This document shows positions 46,243 to 54,797 of a stretch of DNA of 64,000 nucleotides, one piece after another. The stretch's first letter is position 1. The number at the start of each line of letters is the position of its first letter. The notes under the pieces are model-generated. The model saw only the letters and a program-made list of their open reading frames with translations. It made no database searches and had not been told where the DNA came from. Position numbers and translations under genes: made by a program. Source of the stretch: Parapusillimonas granuli (lineage in GTDB: Bacteria; Pseudomonadota; Gammaproteobacteria; Burkholderiales; Burkholderiaceae_B); assembly GCF_013416525.1 (NCBI RefSeq), contig NZ_JACCEM010000006.1, forward strand, positions 1 to 64,000, written 5' to 3'.

Positions 46243-47163
46243 ATGAAAACAGCGATCAAGGATCCCTATGTTTCACGCACGGACCGGAACGCCGCCATCA
46301 TCGCCAGGCAGGACCCCGTCGTCTACGGCGGCGGCCGCTACGCCGCCGCGCTCGATGAAACCCGGCTGGCCGACTATGAGCGCGACGGCTTTCTGTTGAT
46401 CGAGGGCCTGTTCAGCGGACAGGAGGTCGCCGCGCTGCTGCGGGAAGTGCAGCGCATGAGCGCCGATCCGGCCATTGCCGCCTCGGAGGAGGCCGTCACC
46501 GAACCGGGCAGCGATGCGGTGCGCTCGATTTTCCGGGTGCACGAGCTGAGCGCGGCGCTGGGCGCGCTGGCGCGCGATCCCCGGCTGATCGACGTCGCGC
46601 GCCAGATCCTGGGCTCCGAAGTCTATATGCACCAGTCCCGGGCCAACATGAAGCCGGGCTTCAAGGGCAAGGAGTTCTATTGGCATTCGGATTTCGAGAC
46701 CTGGCACGTCGAGGACGGCATGCCCGGCATGCGCGCCATCAGCTGCTCGCTGCTGCTGACCGACAACAATGCCTGCAACGGCCCGCTCATGCTGGTGCCC
46801 GGCTCGCACATGCAATTCATTTCCTGCAAGGGAAAGACGCCGGAGCGCCACTACGAGCAATCGCTGAAGAAGCAGGAATACGGCGTGCCCGACCCCGTGA
46901 GCCTGCGCCTGCTGGCCGAGCAGGGCGGCATAAAAGCCATGGAGGCGGCGGCCGGGTCCGTCATTTTCTTCGACTGCAACACCATGCACGGATCCAACGG
47001 CAATATTTCGCCCTGGCCGCGCGCCAATGTCTTCATGGTCTACAACAGCGTGGAGAACGCGCTCCAGCCGCCCAAATACGGCCTGAGTCCGCGTCCCGAG
47101 CACATCGCCACGCGCGGGAGCTTCGAGCCGCTGGTCCCGCTGGAAGCGCCGGCGTACGCATGA
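46243..47163 (+). CDS. ectD: Ectoine hydroxylase
   Basis: 306 residues, Fe(II)/2-oxoglutarate dioxygenase. Iron ligands H148 and D150 in FYWHSDFETWH and H249 in NTMHGSNGNISPW. Converts ectoine to 5-hydroxyectoine. Last gene of the operon. No ectoine-specific aspartokinase (ask) gene accompanies the cluster, so precursor supply must come from the general enzyme. Confidence 0.96.
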   Translation: MKTAIKDPYVSRTDRNAAIIARQDPVVYGGGRYAAALDETRLADYERDGFLLIEGLFSGQEVAALLREVQRMSADPAIAASEEAVTEPGSDAVRSIFRVHELSAALGALARDPRLIDVARQILGSEVYMHQSRANMKPGFKGKEFYWHSDFETWHVEDGMPGMRAISCSLLLTDNNACNGPLMLVPGSHMQFISCKGKTPERHYEQSLKKQEYGVPDPVSLRLLAEQGGIKAMEAAAGSVIFFDCNTMHGSNGNISPWPRANVFMVYNSVENALQPPKYGLSPRPEHIATRGSFEPLVPLEAPAYA

Positions 47164-47167
47164 GGCG

Positions 47168-47193
47168 GCCGGGCGGACGCGATTCCGCCCGGC
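47168..47193. other. Hairpin between ectD and ehuA
   Basis: Perfect 10-bp stem (GCCGGGCGGA with TCCGCCCGGC), 6-base loop, 5 bases after the ectD stop. No T-run on either strand, so a weak or Rho-assisted end for the convergent operons is plausible. Confidence 0.5.
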
Positions 47194-47294
47194 AGGCTGC
47201 CCGGGGGCGAGCCTGAGTCCGAGCCGGACGGCGGCCCGCCCCATCGGGGCCTTCTGCGCCGCCGGCGCCATGCCGGGCCGGCGGGGGCCGGCCA

Positions 47295-48077
47295 TCAATG
47301 CGGCTCGGGGCTCAGGAAGCCTTTCAGGAATTCCTGCGTGCGCGCTTCGCGAGGGGTGGAGAACACCTGTTCCGGCGGCCCCTGCTCGACGATCCGGCCC
47401 TTGTCGAAGAAGCAGACCCGGTCGGAGATCTGCTTGGCGAACTGCATTTCATGCGTGACCAGCAGCATGGTCAGGTCGTGTTCGTTCGAGAGCCGCTGGA
47501 TGACGTTCAGCACTTCGCCGACCAGTTCTGGATCCAGCGCGGAGGTGGGCTCGTCGAACAGCATGATGTTCGGGCGCATGGCCAGGGCGCGCGCGATGGC
47601 CACGCGTTGCTGCTGGCCGCCCGACAGCTGGCTGGGAAACTTGTCGGCCTGGTCGGACAGCCCCACCAGCTCCAGATATTCCTCGGCGCGCCGGTTCGCC
47701 TGTTCCTTGTCCAGCCCCAGCACGTGCACCGGCGCTTCCGTGATGTTGCGGCGCACCGTCATGTGAGGGAAAAGATTGAACTGCTGGAAGACCATGCCCA
47801 TTTCCTTGCGCATGGCACGCAGGTGGTCTTCGCCGGCGGGGACGAGCCGGCCATCGCGCTCTTCGTGCCAGAGCGGCTTGCCCGCCACGTGGATCACGCC
47901 GTCGTCTATGGTCTCGAGCGTCATGAGTATGCGCAGCACGGTGGACTTGCCCGAGCCCGAGGGCCCGATGATGGTGACTTTCTCGCCTTTGGCGACGCTG
48001 AAGTCCAGAGCGTCGAGCACGGTGAGCTCGCCGAACTTCTTGGTGACGCGGTCGAATCGAATGATGTCTTGGGTCAT
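47295..48077 (-). CDS. ehuA: Ectoine/hydroxyectoine ABC transporter ATP-binding protein
   Basis: 260 residues of the polar-amino-acid importer ATPase family. Walker A GPSGSGKST near residue 36, signature LSGGQQQRVAIARAL, Walker B MLFDEPTSALDPE. Its ATG overlaps the ehuD stop by 4 bases. Assignment to ectoine rests on the neighbouring EhuB-like receptor and ect genes. Confidence 0.88.
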   Translation of the reverse strand: MTQDIIRFDRVTKKFGELTVLDALDFSVAKGEKVTIIGPSGSGKSTVLRILMTLETIDDGVIHVAGKPLWHEERDGRLVPAGEDHLRAMRKEMGMVFQQFNLFPHMTVRRNITEAPVHVLGLDKEQANRRAEEYLELVGLSDQADKFPSQLSGGQQQRVAIARALAMRPNIMLFDEPTSALDPELVGEVLNVIQRLSNEHDLTMLLVTHEMQFAKQISDRVCFFDKGRIVEQGPPEQVFSTPREARTQEFLKGFLSPEPH

Positions 48078-48766
48078 CGCAGGGGCAGTCCTTGTTTGGG
48101 CAGGCGCGTGTCCAGCCGGCGCACGCCCGCCGCCGCCAGCAAGGTCAGCAGCAGGTACAGGCCTCCGACCATGGAAAGCGGGATCAGGTAGTTGAAGCTG
48201 CGGTCGCCGATGATCTTGGCCACATTGAGCATTTCGAGCACGGAGACGACGGAGAGCACCGGCACGTCTTTCATGATGGACACCAGGTAATTCCCCAGCG
48301 CCGGAATGATTCTGGGTATGGCCTGCGGCACGATGATGACGCTGAAGGTGCGCAGCGCCGACAGGTCCAGGGCGTGCGCGGCCTCCGTCTGCCCGCGCGC
48401 GATCGATTCGATGCCCGCGCGGTATACCTCGGAGGTGTAGGCGCTGTACTGGATGCCCAGGGCGAGCGCGCCCGTCAGGAAGGCCGGCAGGACGATGCCG
48501 TATTCGGGCAGCACGTGGTACAGAAAGAAAAGCTGGACCAGAAGCGGCGTGTCGCGGATGAATTCGGTGAGGAAGCGCGCCGGCCAGGACACGATGCGCG
48601 ACCGCGACGACTTCAGGCCGGCCAGCACCAGGCCCAGCACGGCGGCCACGACGAAGCCCAGGGCGGTCGCCTGCAGCGTGACCGCCAGGCCCTTCAGCAG
48701 AATGGGCAGGATGGACCAGGCGAAGACCCAGTTGTTGGCGGTGTCCCATTCTATGCCCAGCAGCAT
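48074..48766 (-). CDS. ehuD: Ectoine/hydroxyectoine ABC transporter permease EhuD
   Basis: 230 residues, HisM/HisQ-like permease with five membrane segments. The start GIEWDTANNWVFAWSILPIL and the EAA loop EAAHALDLSALRTFSVIIVP are visible. Partner of the permease gene 2 bases upstream. Confidence 0.87.
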   Translation of the reverse strand: MLLGIEWDTANNWVFAWSILPILLKGLAVTLQATALGFVVAAVLGLVLAGLKSSRSRIVSWPARFLTEFIRDTPLLVQLFFLYHVLPEYGIVLPAFLTGALALGIQYSAYTSEVYRAGIESIARGQTEAAHALDLSALRTFSVIIVPQAIPRIIPALGNYLVSIMKDVPVLSVVSVLEMLNVAKIIGDRSFNYLIPLSMVGGLYLLLTLLAAAGVRRLDTRLPKQGLPLR

Positions 48767-48768
48767 GT

Positions 48769-49440
48769 TCAGGACCTCCCGGCGCGCCAGCGCCCCACGG
48801 AACTTTCAAGCAGCTTCATGAGCGCGGTCAGCGCCAGGGCCATGCCGAAATACATGAACAGCAAGAGCGTGTAGATGGTGACGCTGTCCTGGGTGAAGTT
48901 GCGGATCTGCTCTGCGCGGAAGGCCAGGTCGCCCAGGCTGATCAATGAAACGAGGGCGGTATCCTTCAGGTTCTGTATGGCCAGGTTGCCGAAGCTGGGC
49001 ATCATTTCGGGAATCGCCTGCGGCAGCGCGATGCGCCACAGAATCTGCCGCGGCGTGAAGTCCAGGGCCTTGGCCGCCTCGTGCTGCGCAGGCGGCACCG
49101 CCTGGATGGCGCCCCGGACGACCTCGGCGCCATAGGCGCCTATGTTCAGGGCCAGCGCCAGGGTGCCGGCGACGACGGGCGGCAGGCGCAGGTCCACGCC
49201 CACCGCCTGCCCGAGCAGCGGCAGGGCGAAGTACAGCCAGAACAGCTGCACCAGCAGCGAGGTGCCGCGGAAGACTTCGATGAAGGCCACCGACACGCCC
49301 CGCGCCAGCCGGCTTCCCGACACCTTGCCCATGCCGAAGGCGAACGCGCATGCCGCGCCCAGGATGGTGGAATACACCGTCAGCTGCACCGTGACCCATG
49401 CGCCCTCCAGCAAGGGCGGCATATAGCTCGACCAGTTCAT
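48769..49440 (-). CDS. ehuC: Ectoine/hydroxyectoine ABC transporter permease EhuC
   Basis: 223 residues, HisM/HisQ-like permease. FIEVFRGTSLLVQLFWLYFA near residue 52 and the EAA loop EAAKALDFTPRQILWRIALP near residue 125. Forms the channel with EhuD. Lies 12 bases behind the receptor gene. Confidence 0.87.
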   Translation of the reverse strand: MNWSSYMPPLLEGAWVTVQLTVYSTILGAACAFAFGMGKVSGSRLARGVSVAFIEVFRGTSLLVQLFWLYFALPLLGQAVGVDLRLPPVVAGTLALALNIGAYGAEVVRGAIQAVPPAQHEAAKALDFTPRQILWRIALPQAIPEMMPSFGNLAIQNLKDTALVSLISLGDLAFRAEQIRNFTQDSVTIYTLLLFMYFGMALALTALMKLLESSVGRWRAGRS

Positions 49441-49452
49441 GGGGCGGGCGCG

Positions 49453-50316
49453 CTATCCCGCCGCGCAGAGCTGTTCGGTCGTCTTGTTGAACGATTCTTC
49501 GGCGTCGGTGGGGCTGAAGCCGTAATGCGACATGGTCTTGGCCCAGCCTTCGGTCCGCTTGAACTTGGCGAGCTCGGCGTTCACTGCGTCGCGGAAGTCG
49601 GCCGAGTCCTGGCTGAAGGTGAAGGCGCCCCAGCTGCGCGCCGGCGCGCCGCCGACCACGGGGTCCTTGAACTGCGCCGCCGCCTCGACCTTGTCGCTCT
49701 TGGAGGCCAGTTCGCTCACCGTCAGGCTGGTTGCCGCATAGGCGGCCGCCCGGCCCGTCGAGACCGTGGAGATCGCGTCGGCGTTGTTGGCGATCGTCAC
49801 CATGCGTTCGGGCGGAACGCCCAGCGCCTGCAGGATCTCCAGCTGATCGGCGCCCGCCATGATGGCGACTTTCTTGTCCGACTGGACGAAGCTTTCGTAG
49901 GCATGGAGGTCGTGGGGGTTGCCCTTGGCGACCAGCAGGCCTTCGCCGTAGGAGCTGTTGGGTTCGGAAAACAGCACTTCCTTGCAGCGTTGCGGCAGGA
50001 TGGCCATTTCGGCCGCCACCATGTCGAAGCGGTTGGCCCGCAGGCCGGGAATCAGCGAGCCGAAGTTGGTCGTGATCCATTCGATTCGATGGATGCCCAA
50101 CTGTTCCATGATGTGCTTGGCCACGTCCGGCCCCATGCCTTTGGCCTGGCCGTCCATGTCCATGTAGCCGTAAGGAATTTCATTGGCAACGGCGATGCGC
50201 ACGGTGCCGCGCTTCTTGATGTCGTCGAGGCCGGCCGCATGGGCCTGGAAGGCGAGCATGCCGGCGGCCAGGGCCGGCAGGGCGCGCAGGATCAGATTTT
50301 TCAGGCGTTGGTTCAT
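49453..50316 (-). CDS. ehuB: Ectoine/hydroxyectoine-binding protein
   Basis: 287 residues, signal peptide ending at FQAHA near residue 27. The mature sequence (VRIAVANEIPYGYMDMDG and FGSLIPGLRANRFDMVAAEM) follows EhuB of Sinorhizobium meliloti as I remember it; I could not align it. Receptor for ectoine and hydroxyectoine uptake. ATG at 50316 follows AAAGGA by 8 bases; a longer frame upstream is rejected. First gene of ehuBCDA. Confidence 0.85.
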   Translation of the reverse strand: MNQRLKNLILRALPALAAGMLAFQAHAAGLDDIKKRGTVRIAVANEIPYGYMDMDGQAKGMGPDVAKHIMEQLGIHRIEWITTNFGSLIPGLRANRFDMVAAEMAILPQRCKEVLFSEPNSSYGEGLLVAKGNPHDLHAYESFVQSDKKVAIMAGADQLEILQALGVPPERMVTIANNADAISTVSTGRAAAYAATSLTVSELASKSDKVEAAAQFKDPVVGGAPARSWGAFTFSQDSADFRDAVNAELAKFKRTEGWAKTMSHYGFSPTDAEESFNKTTEQLCAAG

Positions 50317-50398
50317 CGCGGGTCCTTTTCTTGTCGTGGATGCGGTTGCGATCGGCATCGGCTTGCCCGGGGCGGGCTCGGGACGCCGACCCTTGAAA

Positions 50399-50428
50399 AT
50401 CATACAGCATATAATGATTTGAGTTCAA
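50399..50428 (-). promoter_or_regulatory. Candidate promoter of ehuBCDA
   Basis: On the minus strand TTGAAC (50428-50423), an 18-base spacer, TATGAT (50404-50399). The -35 box lies inside the palindrome at 50415-50432. Confidence 0.5.
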
Positions 50429-50432
50429 ATCA
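50415..50432. promoter_or_regulatory. Candidate EctR-type operator upstream of ehuB
   Basis: TGATTTGA-GT-TCAAATCA, a perfect palindrome with 8-bp half-sites and a 2-bp centre. It shares 11 of 18 positions, including the ATTT and AAAT cores, with the site at the ectR promoter. Confidence 0.6.
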
Positions 50433-50512
50433 ATTGTGTGGATATCAATCGTGTCGATATGAACAAAATTTCTTCTTGGCAGGGCGGGAACTCTGTGCTA
50501 GGATCTACGCCT

Positions 50513-50599
50513 ATGTACCGCGCATCCCAATTTTTCTTCTTTTATTTTTTTGCTTTTCCGAAACCGCTGGTGGAGGAAGGGAAGCGTTGTACGCAGTAA
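50513..50599 (+). CDS. Phe-rich leader peptide of the DAHP synthase gene
   Basis: 28 codons plus stop, MYRASQFFFFYFFAFPKPLV and eight more residues. Residues 7-15 hold seven Phe and one Tyr. This resembles E. coli PheL (also a Phe-run peptide ending in FP). AGGA lies 9 bases before the ATG, and the stop is 17 bases before an intrinsic terminator that precedes the synthase gene. Expected role: the ribosome pauses on Phe codons when charged tRNA-Phe is short, letting transcription continue. Too short to be judged by composition, so this rests on arrangement. Confidence 0.75.
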   Translation: MYRASQFFFFYFFAFPKPLVEEGKRCTQ

Positions 50600-50616
50600 A
50601 AAAGAACCAAATTCCC

Positions 50617-50650
50617 AAAAAGCCGCCAGCGAAGCTAGGCGGCTTTTTTT
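50617..50650 (+). terminator. Attenuator terminator in the DAHP synthase leader
   Basis: AGCCGCCAGC pairs with GCTAGGCGGCT through a GAA loop and one bulged A, extended by A-T pairs, and is followed by seven T. Its 5' arm (50623-50631) can instead pair over nine bases (one G-T) with 50565-50573 inside the leader frame, a possible antiterminator. Confidence 0.85.
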
Positions 50651-50687
50651 GTACCGCTCGCTAGCTGACAAAACCAGGAGTTATGCT

Positions 50688-51782
50688 GTGTCACACAATA
50701 CAGACGATTTACGTATACGCGAAATCAAAGAACTCAGCCCGCCCGCGCACGTCATGCGAGAATTCCCATGCACGACCGCCATTTCCTCTACGGTCTATGG
50801 CGCCCGCAACGCCTTGCATCGCATACTGGAAGGCACGGACGACCGGCTGGCGGTGGTCATCGGGCCCTGCTCCATCCACAACCCCGCGGCGGCCATCGAC
50901 TACGCCAAGCGCCTTGCGGCCGAACGCAAGCGCCACCTGGGCGAGCTCGAGATCATCATGCGTGTCTACTTCGAGAAGCCCCGCACGACGGTGGGCTGGA
51001 AAGGCCTCATCAACGATCCGGGCCTGGACGGCAGCTTCAACATCAACCAGGGCCTGCGCACCGCGCGCGAACTCCTGATCGACGTCAACGCCCTGGGCCT
51101 GCCCGCCGGCTGCGAATTCCTGGACATGATCACGCCCCAGTACATCGCCGACCTGGTCTCCTGGGGGGCCATCGGCGCGCGAACGACCGAAAGCCAGGTG
51201 CATCGTGAACTGGCTTCCGGTCTTTCGTGCCCGGTCGGGTTCAAGAACGGCACCGACGGCAACACGAAGATCGCCATCGACGCGATCAAGGCCGCGTCGC
51301 AGCCGCACCATTTCCTTTCGGTCACCAAGGGCGGGCATTCCGCCATCGTCTCCACCGTGGGCAACAATGACTGCCACGTCATCCTGCGCGGCGGCAAAGT
51401 CCCCAACTACGATGCGGAAAACGTCGAGGCGGCCTGCCAGGCGCTGGTGAAGAACGGCTTGCGGCCGCGCATCATGATCGACGCCAGCCACGCCAACAGC
51501 AACAAGGACTACCGCAACCAGCCCCTGGTGCTGGAAGACATCGCGGCCCAGATGGAAGCCGGCGACCAGCGCATCTTCGGCGTCATGGTCGAAAGCAACC
51601 TGGTGGGCGGCAGGCAGGACCTGGTCGACGGCCGGCCGCCGGCTTACGGCCAGAGCATCACCGACGGCTGCATCGACTGGGACACCTCCGTCCAGGTGCT
51701 GGAACGCCTGGCCGAGGCCGTGCGGAATCGCCGCCAGGCCTGCACGCAATCGGCAAATGCCCTGATCGGCAGCCACGCCTAA
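50688..51782 (+). CDS. aroG: 3-deoxy-7-phosphoheptulonate synthase, AroG type I
   Basis: 364 residues from a GTG that follows AGGAG by 7 bases. DDLRIREIKELSPP, VVIGPCSIHNP, PRTTVGWKGLINDP and GARTTESQVHRELASGLSCP match the AroF/G/H family closely. Joins phosphoenolpyruvate and erythrose-4-phosphate to open the shikimate pathway. The upstream leader peptide and terminator imply control by phenylalanine (and perhaps tyrosine) at transcription level. Confidence 0.95.
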   Translation: MSHNTDDLRIREIKELSPPAHVMREFPCTTAISSTVYGARNALHRILEGTDDRLAVVIGPCSIHNPAAAIDYAKRLAAERKRHLGELEIIMRVYFEKPRTTVGWKGLINDPGLDGSFNINQGLRTARELLIDVNALGLPAGCEFLDMITPQYIADLVSWGAIGARTTESQVHRELASGLSCPVGFKNGTDGNTKIAIDAIKAASQPHHFLSVTKGGHSAIVSTVGNNDCHVILRGGKVPNYDAENVEAACQALVKNGLRPRIMIDASHANSNKDYRNQPLVLEDIAAQMEAGDQRIFGVMVESNLVGGRQDLVDGRPPAYGQSITDGCIDWDTSVQVLERLAEAVRNRRQACTQSANALIGSHA

Positions 51783-51838
51783 AAAACAGTAGTATCGGAA
51801 TAGCGACATCATCCACAGGGTCAAGGAGTCTGACAAGC

Positions 51839-53251
51839 ATGAACGCCCCCGTCGGTAACCAGAATCTGCGCAGGGAGATCCCGGCCGGGTTCCTGGACGC
51901 TTTGAAGAGCCGCTTCGGCGAGCGCTTTTCCACGGCGCAATCCGTGTGCGAGCATCATGGCCGGGACGAATCCCCGTATCCCGCCATGCTGCCGCATGGG
52001 GTGGTGTTCGTCCAGACCACCGAAGAAGTCGCCTGGGTGGCGCGCCATTGCAACGACCACAAGGTGCCGCTCATTCCCTATGGCGCGGGGTCCTCGCTCG
52101 AAGGGCACATACTGGCCGTGCAGGGGGGCATCAGCCTGGACTTGTCCGGCATGAACCAGGTGCTGGCCGTGCACCCGGAAGACTTCACCGTCACCGTGCA
52201 GGCGGGCGTCACGCGCAAGCAGCTCAACGAAGAAATCCGCGACACCGGCCTGTTCTTCCCCATCGACCCGGGCGCCGACGCCAGCCTGGGCGGCATGGCC
52301 GCCACGCGGGCGTCGGGCACCAACGCGGTGCGCTACGGCACCATGCGTGAAAACGTCATGTCCCTGAAAGTGGTCACCGCCGACGGCCGCGTGATCGAAA
52401 CCGCCAATCGGGCAAGAAAGTCTTCCGCCGGCTACGACCTGACCCGGGTGTTCGTGGGCAGCGAGGGCACGCTGGGCATCATCACCGAGGTCACGGTGCG
52501 CCTGTATCCCCAGCCCGAGGCCGTGTCCGCCGCCATCTGCAATTTCCCCACGCTCGACGCGGCGGTGCAGAGCGTGATCGAAATCATCCAGATGGGCGTG
52601 CCCATCGCCCGCGTCGAATTCATGGACACCGCGGCGGTCAAGGCCATCAACGCCTACAGCAAGCTCGATCTCAAGGAATCCCCGCTGCTGCTGTTCGAAT
52701 TCCACGGCAGCCCGTCGGGCGTCAAAGAGCAGGCCGAAGTCGTCCAGGAAATCACGCGCGGCAACGGCGGCATGGATTTCGAATGGGCCGATCGGCCCGA
52801 AGACCGCAGCCGCCTCTGGACGGCCCGCCACAACGCCTATTTCGCCGGCCTGCAACTGCGCCCGGGTTGCCGGGCCAGCACCACCGACGTCTGCGTGCCC
52901 ATTTCCCGCCTGGCCGAGTGCGTGAGCGAAACGGCGGCCGAGCTGGACCTGGCCTCTTTCCCCTACACCATCGTGGGCCACGTGGGCGACGGCAACTTCC
53001 ACGTGCTCATGCTGCTCGACCCCGACGATCCGGCCCAATGGGAAGAATCCGAACAGCTGAACCGTCGGCTGGTGGAGCGCGCCATCCGCATGGAAGGAAC
53101 CTGCACGGGCGAACATGGGGTCGGCCTGCACAAGATGGAATTCATGCTGGCCGAGCACGGCCGCGACGCGCTGGACCTCATGGCCGCGCTGAAGCGGGCT
53201 TTCGATCCGCACGACATCCTCAATCCCGGCAAGATCATTCCGCCGGCCTGA
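51839..53251 (+). CDS. FAD-linked D-2-hydroxyacid dehydrogenase, D-lactate dehydrogenase (cytochrome) type
   Basis: 470 residues. FAD-binding type 4 domain (about residues 50-225, with PYGAGSSLEGH and PGADASLGGMAATRASGTN) and FAD-oxidase C domain (to the end, with GHVGDGNFHVLM and TGEHGVGLHKMEFM). No Fe-S domain. Resembles mitochondrial LDHD-type D-lactate dehydrogenases. It precedes glcD by 43 bases and may be cotranscribed with glcDEF. Confidence 0.88.
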   Translation: MNAPVGNQNLRREIPAGFLDALKSRFGERFSTAQSVCEHHGRDESPYPAMLPHGVVFVQTTEEVAWVARHCNDHKVPLIPYGAGSSLEGHILAVQGGISLDLSGMNQVLAVHPEDFTVTVQAGVTRKQLNEEIRDTGLFFPIDPGADASLGGMAATRASGTNAVRYGTMRENVMSLKVVTADGRVIETANRARKSSAGYDLTRVFVGSEGTLGIITEVTVRLYPQPEAVSAAICNFPTLDAAVQSVIEIIQMGVPIARVEFMDTAAVKAINAYSKLDLKESPLLLFEFHGSPSGVKEQAEVVQEITRGNGGMDFEWADRPEDRSRLWTARHNAYFAGLQLRPGCRASTTDVCVPISRLAECVSETAAELDLASFPYTIVGHVGDGNFHVLMLLDPDDPAQWEESEQLNRRLVERAIRMEGTCTGEHGVGLHKMEFMLAEHGRDALDLMAALKRAFDPHDILNPGKIIPPA

Positions 53252-53294
53252 CGGACGGGGGTTCCGTACAAATACCAAGAACCAAAGAGAGACA

Positions 53295-54788
53295 ATGAAC
53301 CAATCCCTGTTGAGTCCGGCGCCCGAAACGGCTCCGGATTTTGCCGGACTGATCGCCAGGCTGGCCGACAGAGTGCCCAGGCACTGCATCCTGTCCAAGG
53401 TCGAAGACACGCGGCCTTACGAATGCGACGGTTTGTCCCTGTACCGGGCGCTGCCGCCGGTAGTCATCCTGCCCGAAAACGAAGCCCAGGTGGTGGCGGT
53501 CTTGCGCGAATGCAAGGCGCTGAACATTCCCATCGTGGCGCGCGGCGCCGGCACGGGGCTTTCGGGTGGCGCCATGCCGCATGCCCAGGGCGTCCTGATG
53601 GGGCTGGCCAAGCTCAACCGCATCAAGAGCATAGACCTGGACACGGCGACCGCCGTGGTGGAGCCGGGCGTGCGCAACCTGGCCATTTCCGAGGCCGCCG
53701 CGCCCTACGGCCTGTACTACGCCCCGGACCCCTCCAGCCAGATCGCCTGCACCATAGGCGGCAACATCGCCGAGAACTCCGGGGGCGTGCATTGCCTGAA
53801 GTACGGGCTCACCGTCCATAACGTGCTGCGGGTGCGCGTCGTCACCATAGACGGCGACGTCGTCGAACTGGGCTCCGGCGCCCCCGACACCCCCGGCCTG
53901 GATCTGCTCGCGGCCTTCATCGGCTCCGAGGGCATGCTGGGCATCGTCACCGAAATCACCGTGAAGCTGATACCCAAGCCGTCCTGTGCGCGGGTGATCA
54001 TGGCCAGTTTCGGCAGCGTCGAGTCCGCCAGCCTCGCGGTGACCAACGTCATCGCGGCGGGCATCATCCCGGCGGGGCTCGAAATGATGGACAAAAGGGC
54101 GGTGCACATGGTCGAGCCCTTCGTCAAGGCGGGCTACGACCTCGACGCGGAAGCCATCCTGCTGTGCGAATCGGACGGCACCGAGGAAGAAGTCGAGGAC
54201 GAGATCGCGCGCATGCAGGCCGTCTTCCAGGACGCCGGCGCCACTCGCTTGCAGGTGTCCGCCTCCGAGGCCGAGCGCCTGGTTTTCTGGGCGGGGCGCA
54301 AGAACGCGTTTCCGGCGGCCGGCCGCATCTCGCCCGACTACTACTGCATGGACGGGACCATTCCGCGCCGCCACCTGGGCCGCGTGCTGAGCGCGATCGA
54401 GCAGATGGAAGACGAGTTCCGCCTGCGCTGCGCCAACGTCTTCCACGCGGGCGACGGCAATCTGCATCCGCTCATCCTGTTCGATTCCAACCAGCCCGAC
54501 GAGGTCGAGCGGGCCGAGAAATTCGGCGCGGCCATACTCGAACTGTGCGTGCAGGTCGGGGGCACCATCACGGGCGAACACGGCGTGGGCATGGAAAAAA
54601 TCAACCAGATGTGCGTGCAGTTCACGCGCGAAGAACTCGATTATTTCCTGGCCTTCAAAAGGGCGTTCGACCCCTACGGCCTGCTCAACCCCGAAAAAGT
54701 CGTTCCCACGCTGGCGCGCTGCGCCGAGTACGGCAAGATGCACGTTCACGGCGGCAACATCCGCTTTCCCGAACTGCCGCGTTTCTAA
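53295..54788 (+). CDS. glcD: Glycolate oxidase subunit GlcD
   Basis: 497 residues. FAD-binding motifs VARGAGTGLSGGAMPHAQG and GGNIAENSGGVHCLKYG, then FHAGDGNLHPLILFD and TGEHGVGMEKINQM. Catalytic flavin subunit oxidising glycolate to glyoxylate at the membrane. First of glcDEF. Confidence 0.93.
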   Translation: MNQSLLSPAPETAPDFAGLIARLADRVPRHCILSKVEDTRPYECDGLSLYRALPPVVILPENEAQVVAVLRECKALNIPIVARGAGTGLSGGAMPHAQGVLMGLAKLNRIKSIDLDTATAVVEPGVRNLAISEAAAPYGLYYAPDPSSQIACTIGGNIAENSGGVHCLKYGLTVHNVLRVRVVTIDGDVVELGSGAPDTPGLDLLAAFIGSEGMLGIVTEITVKLIPKPSCARVIMASFGSVESASLAVTNVIAAGIIPAGLEMMDKRAVHMVEPFVKAGYDLDAEAILLCESDGTEEEVEDEIARMQAVFQDAGATRLQVSASEAERLVFWAGRKNAFPAAGRISPDYYCMDGTIPRRHLGRVLSAIEQMEDEFRLRCANVFHAGDGNLHPLILFDSNQPDEVERAEKFGAAILELCVQVGGTITGEHGVGMEKINQMCVQFTREELDYFLAFKRAFDPYGLLNPEKVVPTLARCAEYGKMHVHGGNIRFPELPRF

Positions 54789-54797
54789 GAGGCCCGC

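Noticed and set aside
50476-50504. Promoter TTGGCA-17-TAGGAT with extended TG before the leader peptide
   Set aside because: It would start the RNA about at the leader ATG and remove the ribosome site, so I do not list it as the aroG promoter. Other upstream matches are weaker.
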